NCBI RefSeq assembly: GCF_001039355.2
Contig: NW_019775815.1
Span: forward strand, 139,004 to 203,003
Source: Lingula anatina
Taxonomy: Eukaryota; Brachiopoda; Lingulata; Lingulida; Lingulidae
DNA length: 64,000 nt
Direction of reading: 5' to 3'
The notes beneath the pieces were generated by a model. The model did no database searches and had not been told where the DNA came from. It saw nothing but the letters and a program-made list of their open reading frames with translations. Shown here one piece after another: positions 12,920 to 25,205 of the stretch. Position 1 is the first letter of the stretch, and each line of letters opens with the position of its first letter. The position numbers were made by a program, and so were the translations under genes.

Positions 12920-13161
12920 TCTTAGGGCGCATTCCCAGAAATTTAGATCGATCCAGAGATTTAGATTTAGATCGACCTAACTCCCTGGGGGTTCACGCTA
13001 ATTTGCAGTCAGACGAGCGCGCACCGTAGTTAATTACCCCCTTATGGCTATTAGTAGGCGGGACAGACGCTTATTATTATAAGCCGGCTAAGCTTACAGT
13101 AATCTAGTGAGACTCCCCACAGGGATAGATCGATCTAAAATCTATGGGAATGGGGTCTTAG
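12920..13161. mobile_element. Palindromic MITE, family A, copy 3
   Basis: It begins CTTAGGGCGCATTCCCAGAA and ends GGGAATGGGGTCTTAG. Internal TTAGATCGATCC and TAGATCGATCTAAA lie symmetrically, with GTAGTTAATTACCCCCTTAT near the centre. It is related in layout to 5957-6206 and 9239-11761 but strongly diverged. Confidence 0.75.
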
Positions 13162-13828
13162 TTATTTAAAACAAGCTTAGTAGACCTACGTTTCTTTAAC
13201 GTCTTAGCAGTGCACAATCTTATGCCCCCCCCCCCCCTTTAAAACCTGAGCAGGAGCAGTCTGCATCGGAAAAGAAAAAATAAAAATAGACCCAAATAAG
13301 CTTTTGAAAATTCGTAAACAATTTATGCGGATGGTAAAATTTAAGTCAGGAATATGAAGTTTTCAAATAACGTTCCGGTCTCTCTCTCTCCATGTGGGTG
13401 TGTCTGTGTATGTGCTAGCCCGGTATGCAAGTAAAATCGACCTGAGTTTCTTTTGCAACGTTTCACACCACCAGATATCCTATTTGTAACCTTGCCGTCT
13501 TTTGGATTTCTTTGGAAATTGAGAAAATACTTTCGACGTTTCATTTCCTTATTATCCGACATTTATGGACAGCGCGTAAGCCATACTTGAAAATAATCAT
13601 GAGGCCCGGTCTATTAGGGTCGCTCTGATGGAAAAGGAAATGAGGCACATTTCGGAGAAAGGGAATACTCGTAGTAACACGGTAATAAATTACGTGCTTC
13701 ATTGCCCTCCTTTGACTTCTCGTTTTCGTTTCCATAGTAGAATGACAATTCCTTTTTCTTTAACGAAACGTCGAAACATCTATTGTATGTATGGTCTGAT
13801 TTCCAGTCGATTTAGAGCGACGTAGGCT

Positions 13829-13868
13829 ATCTCTGTGCTACGTGTATTATCTCTGTGCTACGTGTATT
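13829..13868. repeat. 20-bp unit in two exact tandem copies
   Basis: ATCTCTGTGCTACGTGTATT occurs twice back to back. Confidence 0.95.
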
Positions 13869-14281
13869 GACAATATAAGTGGGACCTAGCTCTGTACAAT
13901 CCATAGCTTTGCGATTAGCTGAACAAAAACAAGAAAAACTGCATTTCTATTGCCACGCCCATTGTATGCAATGTACATGTACGTCGCCAGGATCTCGTGT
14001 CAGAAAATAAGTTTAGCCTGCTAATGGAACTCATACGAACTTCAAAAACGAGGCTGTCGCCTCGGCATGACATGTTAGAAGACTCGAGAACTTGCGAGAA
14101 TCCGCGTGAAGCTGAGTTAGGTTTTCAGCGTTAAGGTAAATCTCTCTGCACCGGGAATGTCATCTTAAAAACCAATATACAGGCAATTCGACAAGACTTC
14201 CAAGTACGAGACAATAACCCGGATACCCGTTGATAAATTATGTTAATTAGCTTGAATTTGATTGCACACCACACTCACTAG

Positions 14282-14356
14282 TCTGCCATTATTTCTGACC
14301 CCACTCACCTACAATACCACTCTCTGTACGAATCCGAAATATCGCTCGAATCAACG
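14282..14356 (+). CDS. Candidate internal exon of an unrecognised gene (first of three)
   Basis: The segment follows an acceptor-like CCACACTCACTAG and is open for exactly 25 codons (SAIISDPTHLQYHSLYES, then EISLEST) up to the strong donor GTAAGT, in phase 0. The next candidate exon at 15938 enters in phase 0, so the two join without a break. The peptide is polar and Ser-rich, like a cytoplasmic tail. The acceptor is weak and a second frame is also open, so the call is tentative. No family recognised. Confidence 0.3.
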
Positions 14357-15204
14357 GTAAGTCGCGAGACTTTGGGCTATTTTAGATGATTTTGATCTAA
14401 ACCTTTAGCCCAGCTTCACGTATGCTTTGACCTAAACGAAAAATTGCACCTTGTGCAGTAATTCATCGTCTTTGAATCCCCTTCTAAGTAATTTCGTTCT
14501 TAATACTGCTAATTATTTAATGCAGTACATGCTGGTGAGCTAAACTGCCACATTTGCTACTCGTAAAAACGAATGTTCTCAAATCAATATTATTTCTAAA
14601 ATGGCAGGTCAAAAAAGGTAAGCATCAGCAAACATTTGAACTCCTCAAGAAAATTAATAAAAAACTTGTTTTCCCGGCCATACCCCAATAAAACGGCAGT
14701 ATAAAACGCAAGTATCATAAAAGCAGATAGAGTTCAGTGTTTGCCGTTGGAAAAGTTTGAGAAATAATCACGAAAATAATTAGTTTCTATGCACGTTTTA
14801 ATGGCCAAAATTGTTGCGCTTGACTACCTTTTGTGTGATCCAATATGAATATCTCATCTTCAACGTTTCTACGTTTCTCAAGGAATAAAAACTCGTAAAT
14901 CTTTCTGCTTGGTTGCCTATGGCCCTAACTGAACTTTCCCTGGAGCATGATTGCCTTACCGTGCTTGGCTTTAAATCGGCATATTTCTAGTTTCTTGGAG
15001 CGGAAATCAATGCGATGAGTCGGTTAAAAAGCTAGTATTTCCCACCTATCTTGCGAATTCTATGCCGCATTTGTCATAAGGGGAAAATCGATACATCTCA
15101 TATGTGTGAACAAGATTCCCCTAGAACACGCACAGCCATTGTTAAGAATGTTCATGACATTTGCAAGATCTGTTAGTCTATTACATTATATAATTTTAAT
15201 TGTG

Positions 15205-15400
15205 CCATTACCTTCGTCAAGGCGGTTATGTTTTTGCCTTCGTTGGTCTGTTAGTTAACATTTTAATTCAAAGAATTGTGGACGGATTTGAATAAAGTTT
15301 ACAGGTTAGGTCAGAAACGTGCTGATTTAAAATCGTTAGGTTTTGGTGGTGATCACATTGATTAGTTTATTTATTTATCAATGACGAGAATTAAGCTGCC
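15205..15400. repeat. Diverged interspersed repeat with ACCT(C)CGCCAAGG(A)GG head
   Basis: ATTACCTTCGTCAAGGCGGT followed by TATGTTTTTGCC and GTTGGTCTGTTAGTTA resembles the repeat at 55294-55500, which starts AATTACCTCCGCCAAGGAGG. Both then carry a GGACGGATTTGAAT or GGGCGGATTTTGAT segment. The ends are not defined. No coding capacity. Confidence 0.55.
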
Positions 15401-15707
15401 TTGGTGGAATCAGTTTTTTTTTTTTTTTTTTATTGAAAAGACCAGGAAATACAAGTTGAGAAACTGAGCGTTAGCCTAAGCTCCAGGACGATGGCTTACA
15501 GCGGGGAGAATTGTGTATTGAAACCCGTTTTTGTCCCGAGTCGCTATGGAAACGTTACCAACAGGGACATTTATAATACGTTTGGAATTTTGTCATTTAT
15601 AAAATGCAATGTTTTTGCTCCGTTATTCCGGTAATAGTGTGATTTGTTTCAATTTCTAATGACTGAACTCTGTGCTTCTATTTAATTTAAAAGTGATAGA
15701 GAGCAAC

Positions 15708-15710
<3 letters not shown>

Positions 15711-15750
<40 letters not shown>

Positions 15751-15766
15751 CTCTCTCTCTTTATCT
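15711..15766. repeat. (CT)n microsatellite
   Basis: A CT run of more than 20 units, broken by a short T tract and a TTTAT interruption. Confidence 0.95.
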
Positions 15767-15937
15767 CTGATATTGTTGCCATTAAACATGTACATTATAG
15801 GGAATCATCATTAACTCTTTCGAGGGTATCCCACTAAATACAGCTGTCTTGGAATAACTGAAGTTTTTATGAATGCCCATTCACGTGTAAAGAGCTTTCT
15901 ACCAGGCGTGTCTGGCTTTAACCTCTGTACATTTCAG

Positions 15938-16066
15938 CCTCTTAATGTCCAGAAAAAGTCATTATTAAAGCAAACATTTCAGCCGCGGATGAAGTACGGC
16001 CAGTCTGCCGGCAGGTTTGACCGCTCCAATCTATCATTATCGGAAATAACGGCGAGGCAATTAAAG
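15938..16066 (+). CDS. Candidate internal exon of an unrecognised gene (second of three)
   Basis: The acceptor CTGTACATTTCAG precedes 43 open codons and the donor GTACTC, phase 0 on both sides. The peptide includes PLNVQKKSLLKQTFQ, MKYGQSAGRFDRSN and LSLSEITARQLK. A second acceptor, AACATTTCAG, would start the exon at 15983 in the same frame. The segment is less AT-rich than its flanks. It joins in phase with 14282-14356 upstream and 17153-17233 downstream. I do not recognise the protein. Confidence 0.38.
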
Positions 16067-16859
16067 GTACTCAAATCGCAGCATTAGGGATCGAAAAAGT
16101 CATTGTCGGACATTATCGTAATTTGCCTGTAATCTCGAACAAGGTCCAGATTTATGGAGTAACTCGGAGGGCAAGTTAATTGCGTTGGATGCAGGGTAGC
16201 GTGGCTTCAGGGGGGGGGCGGTTAACATCGATTACAGTCCTCGAATGGCATTGACGTCACAACAACGTAGAATTCGGCGCTGTTACATAACTAGATTGTA
16301 GTTTCTTTGCTTTTACACAATTCGAGTTTTGAAATGGTTAAATAGACATCGAATGGTAGTTATAGACGGAAACAACCCCCAAAATAATGCAGCAACAGGA
16401 CTGCAAATTTTATGTAAATAAACTAACTGATGCGTTATCATACGGAAAATCCTTTATTTTTGGAACTTTTTGGTTATGATAACATGGGCACAAGAGTCGT
16501 TTCTTTTTTCAAGTCACAGTTTTATTCTCTCTCCACGCTCTTCTGGCAGTGCAAAAGGAGAGTCAGGCTATACGCACATCATTGGTTTTCAGCATCACCG
16601 TTAGCTCATAGACGGCTGTCAATCATTTCCGTGATCATCAGTACGGAGAGTAAAACCTGTATTAGAGGCATCCTCCCTGCCATTAAGGCAATGATTAGAA
16701 GACAACGTTGGTGCTTCTGGCGTTACTTTAGTTAGTCTCCAGCAGTAATGGATGTGATTTTTCTTTTCTTGCCTGCTAAAAGATAAAGAGGGATATATTT
16801 TCTGTCAGCATGCACAGCAGCCTGGGCTTTGATTTGAGTATCGATTTGAGGAGTATGAG

Positions 16860-16861
<2 letters not shown>

Positions 16862-16895
<34 letters not shown>

Positions 16896-17100
16896 CTGTC
16901 TCTCTCTCTCTCTCTCTCTCTCATTCTCTATCACACACGAACAGTGAGAGGTAAAAGAAAAAGAGAGAGAGTGTGTGAGAGAGAGTGAGAGAGAGTGAGA
17001 GAAGGAAATATTTTGTAAGTATTTGCCTGTGTGTGTGATTACGTGTGCTTGTGCGTGTGCACGTGTGTGTTTGTGCGTGCGTGTGTGTGTGTGTGTGTGG
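16862..17100. repeat. Compound (CT)n, (GA)n and (GT)n microsatellites
   Basis: (CT)n at 16862-16922, GA-rich repeats at about 16962-17001 and (GT)n at 17029-17100. Open frames in this region that read as Val/Cys runs are products of the repeat. Confidence 0.95.
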
Positions 17101-17152
17101 TTGTCAGGACAGGTATGACTTTAAGTGCTCTTATTTGCTCTTCACTGTCCAG

Positions 17153-17236
17153 GGTAGTAATACCCCTGGCAGCCCCTCAAGCGGTCCGCGCCCGGAATTT
17201 ATTGACTACTTACATAGGACATCCTTTATGTAATGA
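17153..17236 (+). CDS. Candidate terminal exon of an unrecognised gene (third of three)
   Basis: A strong pyrimidine-rich acceptor (GCTCTTCACTGTCCAG) is followed in phase 0 by GSNTPGSPSSGPRPEF and IDYLHRTSFM, then a TAA stop. The phase matches the donor at 16066. Gly/Ser/Pro followed by a short basic-hydrophobic end fits the C-terminal tail of a larger protein. Overlapping AATAAA motifs about 615 bp downstream could end the transcript. The gene's 5' part is not found here and the family is unknown. Confidence 0.4.
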
Positions 17237-17848
17237 CAAGGGCGTTCATTGTTTTTTCCCCGTTTCCCTGAAATATTCATGAATTGTCTAACAATGCAGC
17301 CACACTCGGTGCGTTAAACTACCCTGCACTGACGTTCTTTGGTCCTCAACTGCGTAAATCGGTATTGGTTAGGACTGGTGCGCCCGCGCGTAACTGATCG
17401 CAATACGTTCACTGCATTACGTGAACTCCTTCGGCCTATTTGTTAGTGATTTAATTAATGTTACGCACGTAAGTAGATTGTGGTTATGTCAGGTTCTTAC
17501 GGAGTAAGAGGATTACTACCTGCTTTAAGTGGATAACTAAGAAGAGACGTGTTCGCCTACCTGTTTCTATGTATACGCGACAGTCAGTGCAGCCTGCCAA
17601 ACATGGATGTGTAGTTATTCAATTATTCATTGGGACGTTTATTTTTCCTAATCGTTCTGCGCATTTGTAATCTATTAGACAAACAGTCACTACATTATCA
17701 TGCGTATGATCACATATTTCGATATCTTTCCAACTCTCTTTTGCCCCACGTAACTATTTATAAAAAAACAGAGTCGAGTTTTTTTTTATTGAAAACCGAC
17801 TGTCACCAATTTTAACGAAGGTTTCACATCACTGTTATATCGAAAAAA

Positions 17849-17864
17849 AATAAAATAAAATAAA
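17849..17864 (+). terminator. Candidate polyadenylation signals (three overlapping AATAAA)
   Basis: AATAAA occurs at 17849, 17854 and 17859, downstream of the candidate terminal exon. The tract is AT-rich simple sequence, so chance is possible. Confidence 0.3.
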
Positions 17865-18450
17865 GCCGTCAGTGTCCAGTCTAGAGTAAATCACTTGTCC
17901 AAACGTGAACACTTAACCACAGGTGAACGAACTCTCTTCACGAGGTCGTGATCACGAATGCCTGTTAACCGACCAAGCGCACGTATAATATATGTTGTTC
18001 TGCCTAAACAAGTATTATCTTACACGCAGAATACGACTTGTTCACGTTTATAGACCTGGGTAAATAGATACTCTCTGACCACAGGGTGCGCTTGTAGTCT
18101 GTTGCAAAAATGTTGAAAATCAGTGTGATTTTGTGTGGTATTTTAGGGACACCTAATATCAGAGGGTAATAGAAGCGCACGATCGAGATATCAACATTTG
18201 TTTACGTTGAATGTATTTAAACCGTACACGGACAAAGGGGTGAGGGGGTAACTTTTCCCCTCTATAACACCATCTTGTAGCTATGACACGCCTATAGGCA
18301 TTTTCTACTGCACCTTTACCTTTTGTATGGTTAAGTGCAATGATATGATGTTGTCAGATCTGACGTTTCGACTGAATCCAATACATTCAAAGATATCTTA
18401 AAAGCAGTTTTCTGCGCAACCAAAACTGACTGATGCTGAATGATGTCAGT

Positions 18451-18557
18451 CAACAGCTAATATTGAGATAGGTTTTACCTCCAATATTTCCCTCATTCCC
18501 CGAAGAAGTCCTGATAGACATCGAAATATTGGAGGTAAATCTCAATATTAGCTGTTG
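18451..18557. repeat. Foldback (near-perfect inverted repeat)
   Basis: The left arm CAACAGCTAATATTGAGATA...TTTTACCTCCAATATTT pairs with the right arm AAATATTGGAGGTAAATCTC...AATATTAGCTGTTG. The arms are about 36-39 bp around a spacer of about 35 nt. It may be a tiny MITE; no target duplication is clear. Confidence 0.85.
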
Positions 18558-19518
18558 CCTGAAGAAAAAATCACATCATTCTTATAACTTAACACAGCTG
18601 ATGAAATTCTTCTCTGACTGATGTTAAGGCTTGTCAAAAAAAAAATCAAGCAATTCTTTTCATTGTGTGTAATCTTAAAAGGTAAAGGTGGTTATAAAAA
18701 AGCCGAGGTAATAAGAAAAAAACTGTTGTCAAGTGCAGTAAAGGTATATGTCTACAGGTAAAACCACGAGCTTTTAACAAAAAGAAACTTTTTTTATAGA
18801 ACGACATATTCCCACCCATATAGTCTAACGTAAGAAAATCGACCTAACACAATCACGGCTTTAATTCTAATCCTCTCCCCGAAGGACGCAGGGATTGACT
18901 CGACATATCACGAACGTATTATCAAATTAAATGTCTATTTGTTATTGTCGTAGTCAATATCGAGAATCTACACCACGCATATATATTCCGTAAGCTCTTC
19001 CTAGGCCTTTCTGGTAGTCGCGCTCTGGCCCTATACATCATTTCATGGTTCGACGAACCCGTTATACGTTACGTAACGCCATTGTGCACGTCGAGCGTCA
19101 ATAATTACCGCCGCGGCTCGGTGCACGCTGAGGCATAAACGTCCAATGCTGAGGGCATACGGGAGCGCGTTTCGCATAACGCGACAGGTAACTGGCGTGT
19201 TCGCCAGGTAAGCTGGACGCATTTAGACCAGATAATCGACAGGACAAAGAGAGAGCATAATATACCAGCATTCCCGAGAGTTCATGACTTCTGCACACTA
19301 GCAAACAGCACATCAAGATTCTCTTGGAAACAAACGCACTTGACATTGACTGAGACATTGGACATCGACCAGGTTTAGTGACCGGCTGCACATATAAACA
19401 TCGCTGTGCCTCCTTCAACGAGGGATTTCCTATTTAGTGGCTCGTTTGTTGATTTCTGGATCTGGTGTTTCCTACGATAAACGCTGATTACTCCAAGTTG
19501 CCTGGCCATGCTATGGGC

Positions 19519-19546
19519 TATTTAAAGCTCGACAGCGCTGTCAGTC
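19519..19546 (+). promoter_or_regulatory. Possible core promoter of the receptor
   Basis: TATTTAAAG is followed about 22 nt later by TCAGTC, an initiator-like motif, within the CpG-richer stretch about 0.8 kb upstream of the start codon. The spacing is slightly short. A second AT-rich TATA-like run (TTTATATATACATATAAAA) lies at 20261-20279, much closer to the ATG. Neither can be chosen from sequence alone. Confidence 0.2.
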
Positions 19547-20344
19547 TTGTATTTTTAATGAACTGTTGCAGAGACGGTGATCATGCGATCTTCAAGCAGC
19601 AAGTTGTTTCGCCGCAAAACTGATGGTTAATCGTTGAAGGCTTAAATGTGCTTAAGAGCCACCAGGTCGGCGTCTGAAGTACTTTGCTTCTATAAGACGC
19701 TAGCTTCCCTCTGATTAATTCTGAAGAGAGCAAGACGAGAAAACGCGCCGGAGGAACGATTTTTCTGACATCGAAATTGACTTTGAAGTGGATGGGATAA
19801 CCTGCTGTATGCTACTTTCTTTTCAATTAGTTATAGGTTATCATTTCCCTGTATGATAACGGTGTGAGGAGGACTCTCTTGGCTCAGTTTGACACCAAAT
19901 ACTGCTCAAGAAAACTCCCCGTTTATATAACAAAATCTGGTACCGTCGGGAAAAAAACGTGGCACGTAACAATTCTACTTGCCCAAGTGGTCAAGCTGGT
20001 AAACGCTTACAACTGAATGAGACAAGATTGGACACGCTGACTTATAGTGACCATTGTGGACAAAAACGAGAGAGACAAATAATAGAAGGAAAAAAAAACT
20101 GATCGAAGTGCATCGTTATCTCAGCGTGATCCAGGTTACACGCTAGACTTCAGAACAATGAGAGTGGCATTTGTCACCGTGATCTATAGACGGTAGATAC
20201 TCAAGGCGTTGGGGAGTTTTAAGAATATGTAGACAGCACAATAGTAGAAAAGACTGTTAGTTTATATATACATATAAAAAAGAAAATAACGAGCAAACAG
20301 CAACGGTTGCTTCATCTGGGAACTTTTCTTTGACTACTGGTGGT

Positions 20345-20576
20345 ATGTTTGGAGGCATGGATCTTCTCGGCCATTTTTGCCTTGTGCTTGTATTTATTTC
20401 ATCGGAAGCCAGCGCCAGATTCCAAACAGTGCGCCGACATCGGTCGCTGTCAGTGGCTGAGGAGAGTGGCGGGAATTCGTCCATAAGTCAAGATTCAGCT
20501 TTCCTTCCTTCCAATGTGACATTCTCTGAGCTCTGCCAATTACATTTCCGACTTCAAGGGACATTACCTGAATACG
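20345..20576 (+). CDS. Receptor exon 1: signal peptide and N-terminus
   Basis: Encodes the hydrophobic leader (LLGHFCLVLVFISSEASA) and the first domain cysteine in ELCQLHFRLQG. It ends GAATACG before GTAATA, phase 1. Joining with exon 2 restores an Asp and gives EYDDGQIYCN. Confidence 0.9.
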
Positions 20577-21453
20577 GTAATATTGTTTTTTATGTATCAT
20601 AAGTTTGATTTCAAATCTTAATTTTTTTTTTGTGTTTTCTCTTTTACTATTAAGCAGTTATTGAGATCCATTCGTTTAATGTCAAAACAATAATAACAAA
20701 ACCAAACGCGATACTTAAAACGGAATAGCGTGAAACAAACGTAAAAAAAAACTTTTCTTATGAACAGAATAATGATTTTAGTGTTCCTCAGAAAAATGTG
20801 AGCAAAGGTGTCAGAATTCATCAGCGATTTTTGTTAAAAATCATTCTGTGTGCAAACACGCCTCCCCAGGCATTGCCGTAATGCAGCATGTATTAGCAAA
20901 AAACACCGTTGGATACAGCTTAATTGACTTTTTCACGCGGCGGCTCGTAAACGACAGCAAAACTGTGTTATCATCAGTTTGACAGCGGTGGTCCACGCAG
21001 TAGCCAAAACATCGTAACCCCACAACAGTTTCACTAGTATTAATTTCTTTTCCAATTTGAAACTGTTGTCGTAGCTATTATGTGCACTAACACATACCCA
21101 CCGTAGTCAGGAAATGCCAGTACAATGCTTTTGTTAACCAGCAATGTACTGGTTCTAAATGTATCATTCTACGAACAAAGGACACCTGTGTTATCATACC
21201 GTAGATCTGGTCTATTTTAGTGTTATGTGCGTTTATTTTTGTGGTTTACAACCATAAATATATTACAATGCTAGAGTACCTCCTGCAGGTTTGGAGGGGG
21301 TAAAAGGAAGGAGTTATAAAAGTTATAACTCCTTGGTAAAAGGAACCGCCTTTTGGGTGGTAGAGGCCTGCGCTGAATCAAAATTTGATCTAGATTTTTA
21401 TGTCAATTCTCAAGGGTAAAAATATCCACATAGGTAGTTCAATTGGAAATCAT

Positions 21454-21502
<49 letters not shown>

Positions 21503-24500
21503 TTCATAAGCGTGGTTCAAGTGTCAAATTCAAATCTAATTTAGCGGACTGCACTGGCCATGGTGCCTTATTACAAATACTGGACACATCCAACATATTA
21601 CCTGGGCTCTCCGAGTGTGGACAGATATCACTATTGAATGAAAAAAAANNNNNNNNNNNNNNNNNNNNNNNNNNNNNNNNNNNNNNNNNNNNNNNNNNNN
21701 NNNNNNNNNNNNNNNNNNNNNNNNNNNNNNNNNNNNNNNNNNNNNNNNNNNNNNNNNNNNNNNNNNNNNNNNNNNNNNNNNNNNNNNNNNNNNNNNNNNN
21801 NNNNNNNNNNNNNNNNNNNNNNNNNNNNNNNNNNNNNNNNNNNNNNNNNNNNNNNNNNNNNNNNNNNNNNNNNNNNNNNNNNNNNNNNNNNNNNNNNNNN
21901 NNNNNNNNNNNNNNNNNNNNNNNNNNNNNNNNNNNNNNNNNNNNNNNNNNNNNNNNNNNNNNNNNNNNNNNNNNNNNNNNNNNNNNNNNNNNNNNNNNNN
22001 NNNNNNNNNNNNNNNNNNNNNNNNNNNNNNNNNNNNNNNNNNNNNNNNNNNNNNNNNNNNNNNNNNNNNNNNNNNNNNNNNNNNNNNNNNNNNNNNNNNN
22101 NNNNNNNNNNNNNNNNNNNNNNNNNNNNNNNNNNNNNNNNNNNNNNNNNNNNNNNNNNNNNNNNNNNNNNNNNNNNNNNNNNNNNNNNNNNNNNNNNNNN
22201 NNNNNNNNNNNNNNNNNNNNNNNNNNNNNNNGGGGTTTCCAAGAACTCCTTTTTGCCGGGAAAAGGTCCACTCTGAGTTAAATTTTATTTAGGTACATGA
22301 AGGTTTCATGGTAAAAGGTCCACTTTTTTAGAAAAAGACCCCCCATTTGAAACTGCTGGCTACGGGCCTGATCAATCTGCCTTTATCTTGCGAGTCTGAC
22401 TTCCATCTACTTCTAGGGGATTTCTGGTATGAATTATATCTATTTCAATATGTACACGTTTATTGTTCTAATGTATACTTAAAGTCTGACGATATACACT
22501 GTAGATTATATTTTGCCTTGGATTTAAGCCCTTGGCTTGCGAAGACAGAAACTTGCGCTTGCTCTACTGTATGCGATGTGCATTTTCAGCTTAATTGGTC
22601 TTGCGGGCCGATGATCGCACCTAAATGCATGTTCTCTGACGCAAAATATGGAATTATGCAATGTAATATCTCGTATCATCAGTCTATAAGTCCGTTCACC
22701 TCTCTGTCTTCGACGTTTGGAAATCAGGCAAGAATTACGCAACAATTTTGATAGGAATAGTATCCGTCGCAATCCGCAAATCACTGCTATTAGTAAGGTT
22801 ATCAGTCTACAAAAGATTGCATTTCTTACCGCTCGCACCACTTAAACGTTTAAATCCATTCGCAAACGAGCTGAGTTTTAAATGACGTAACTAAAATAAG
22901 TCCGTTTAATTAAGTATCACTCTGATACTACCCTGGATATTAAAATTCTAAGTCTGAATTTAACCCATAAGAAATGGCAAGGAACTCTTAAGGGCGTTCA
23001 TTGAATATTCTTTAGTGAATAAGGCAGAGTACGGGTGGGCAGCACGTGTATTGATGTTTTGATCGCACTGCGTACACCCATTACTTTTCAGGGAGTCGAA
23101 CGAAGAATTCCATCGGCTATGTTATGCATTGGAAATTTTGATAACCGATTCTTCAACAACGACCAAAAAAATTATGATTATTAACGCCGGTAGTGCACGT
23201 AGCTCTGATTTTAGCTGTCGTTTGAAAAAATCTATGGTAAGGTAGTTCGGTTTTCGCTGTTTTTATAACTCTATATAAAATGTATTAAATGTATAAATAA
23301 ATGTCGAAAAATTGCGTCTACGCTTTATAAGAAACACGGTACGAAGTAAAAACGATGGCAGCCCGGTAAATCAAAAGATACTCTTTTGCCAAGTTCTGGG
23401 TGGTAACCTCTCAACCCATGATGTTATTATTAGGCAAGAATCCGGTCAACCTGTACATTTTTCCTTTGAGCGTGAATTTCCTTTGTGTCACTTTACATTA
23501 ACAATACGTAACCAGCTGCGCCTAGCACGTAACGAAATCTATAAACAGGTGCTTGCATGGTCTGAGACAATGCATTGTACCTCTTGTCGAATTTCCTTTT
23601 ACTACATGTTGGAACTCAAGGATGAAAGAATTCACCGACAAGGAACATGTACCTCAGTATCCGTGTCCTTTGATGTTTTACACCCCTTGTTTTTCAGAGC
23701 TATAAACAATGCGTGGCTGAAACGCTGTGACAAACTGTGATTGTTACTTCAAAGTATTATGTAATATAAAAAGAAATGTTGCATTGCACTATGAAATAAT
23801 GCTTGGAGGGACCTTGAAGCATTAGAGCACATAACTTGCCCCAAAATCAACTTTTTTACCAGAAAAGACTAAGGCAGTAATGTGATGAAAAAATGCTCTA
23901 CATTTTCTAAAAGCATGTGTACAAAACACGCGTCTGCTCAGTAACTTAATATAATTCAGCACCACGGTGACGCTGGCTACTAAATTAGATAAACTATGCC
24001 GTAAACTACGATACACGTGGCCTTCCCAGGTGTAGTCGGGTTGTTATTATTACCATTTTATTTATTTATTTATTTATTTATTATGATGAAGACGGTGTTG
24101 TTGTCTCCTTGAATGTCATTTATTATTTATATGTTAATCATTTCGATTGACTTAGTAAGTGCTTCTGAAGAAGAAATCAATGTCTTACCGTGGCACGAAG
24201 ATACGTAACTATACTGCACATTGTATATGTTAGCGGCATATACATGAATGAGCATTAAGCGTCTTTAAAATTATGTGCATCACTACCGAACTCGCACCAC
24301 GGGTGGCAGGGTAGAATGCTACTGTATCATCGGACCAGGTAAAATCCGCAAAAGCGATCTGGCCTTCGAAAGCGATTTAATGGACGAACACTTTAAAGGT
24401 CGCCCAATTATCCAATCAAAGAACGGTATACTTAGTCTCGTTACTGACGGCTGTTGTATTGTGGGGCATTAATAGAGGCTTACTCTCCTACGGTCGCACA

Positions 24501-25125
24501 TAGTCTCCCACTGAAGGCTTTTTGGAAGAGTTAATATGTGATACATAATGTATCTCTATTTTTAGAAGTGCCAATGTAGAGTAATCCGTCTTACAGACTA
24601 AAAAGAATGCCACTCCCGCAACGACAGTTAATTAGCCAGTGCCGTAGCTTGGATGATAGTTATATATCTCTAAGATGGCGCTAGAATCCAAGGAGTAGAG
24701 TGCTAGAGAATAAATAGGTCTGGAGTCCCTTTCACAAGAAAACGTAAAATTTAGACCAAGCACTTTACGTTTTCCCAAGATTGTGCATTAGTTGGCAGCT
24801 TTGAAGAGAGTCCTAATTGTTTAAACCGGGATTTAGTCCAAGTTTTATGTCCAACTGATTATTTATATATATTTATATATATTTATATATATTACAGGCC
24901 GTAATTGACTCACCTTGATCTACTGTGTGACTAACAACTCTCATGTTTTATCCAATTATTATCATTATTTTTCTTTTCATTTTTAAAACTGGACTTCATG
25001 ATAAAAGTGGCGAAAGGTGTGTTGAACGTTCGTGCAAATGAACTTGTAGACGAATTCTGGAATTACACACGTTACACCTACAACAGGATTTATTCTCTAG
25101 CAACTTGCAAGTCACAAAAGGGTAA

Positions 25126-25205
<80 letters not shown>

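Larger units (their letters stand above)
17865..20344. other. Upstream flank of the CRF-type receptor
   Basis: No coding exon recognised. It holds a foldback at 18451-18557. The part at about 19000-19550 is richer in GC and CpG than its surroundings and may be the promoter or 5' UTR region of the receptor. Confidence 0.4.

Noticed and set aside
14590-14617. ATGGCAGGTCAAAAAAG followed by GTAAGC, resembling a tiny first coding exon
   Set aside because: Only six codons, with no matching phase-2 partner exon; too short to support.
17031-17150. Cys/Val-rich open frames
   Set aside because: Translation of (GT)n; only the part after the acceptor at 17152 was kept as a candidate exon.
20330-20344. 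Receptor start at the TTG at 20330
   Set aside because: A non-ATG start is not expected in an animal gene; in-frame ATGs at 20345 and 20357 precede the signal peptide.
21400-22281. Longest open frames in the window (over 200 codons) on both strands
   Set aside because: They run through the 583-N gap and a (GA)n tract; the N codons hide stops.
23312-23740. 142-codon plus-strand open frame in receptor intron 1
   Set aside because: No recognisable motif, no ATG start, no splice partner; length is possible by chance in this much sequence.
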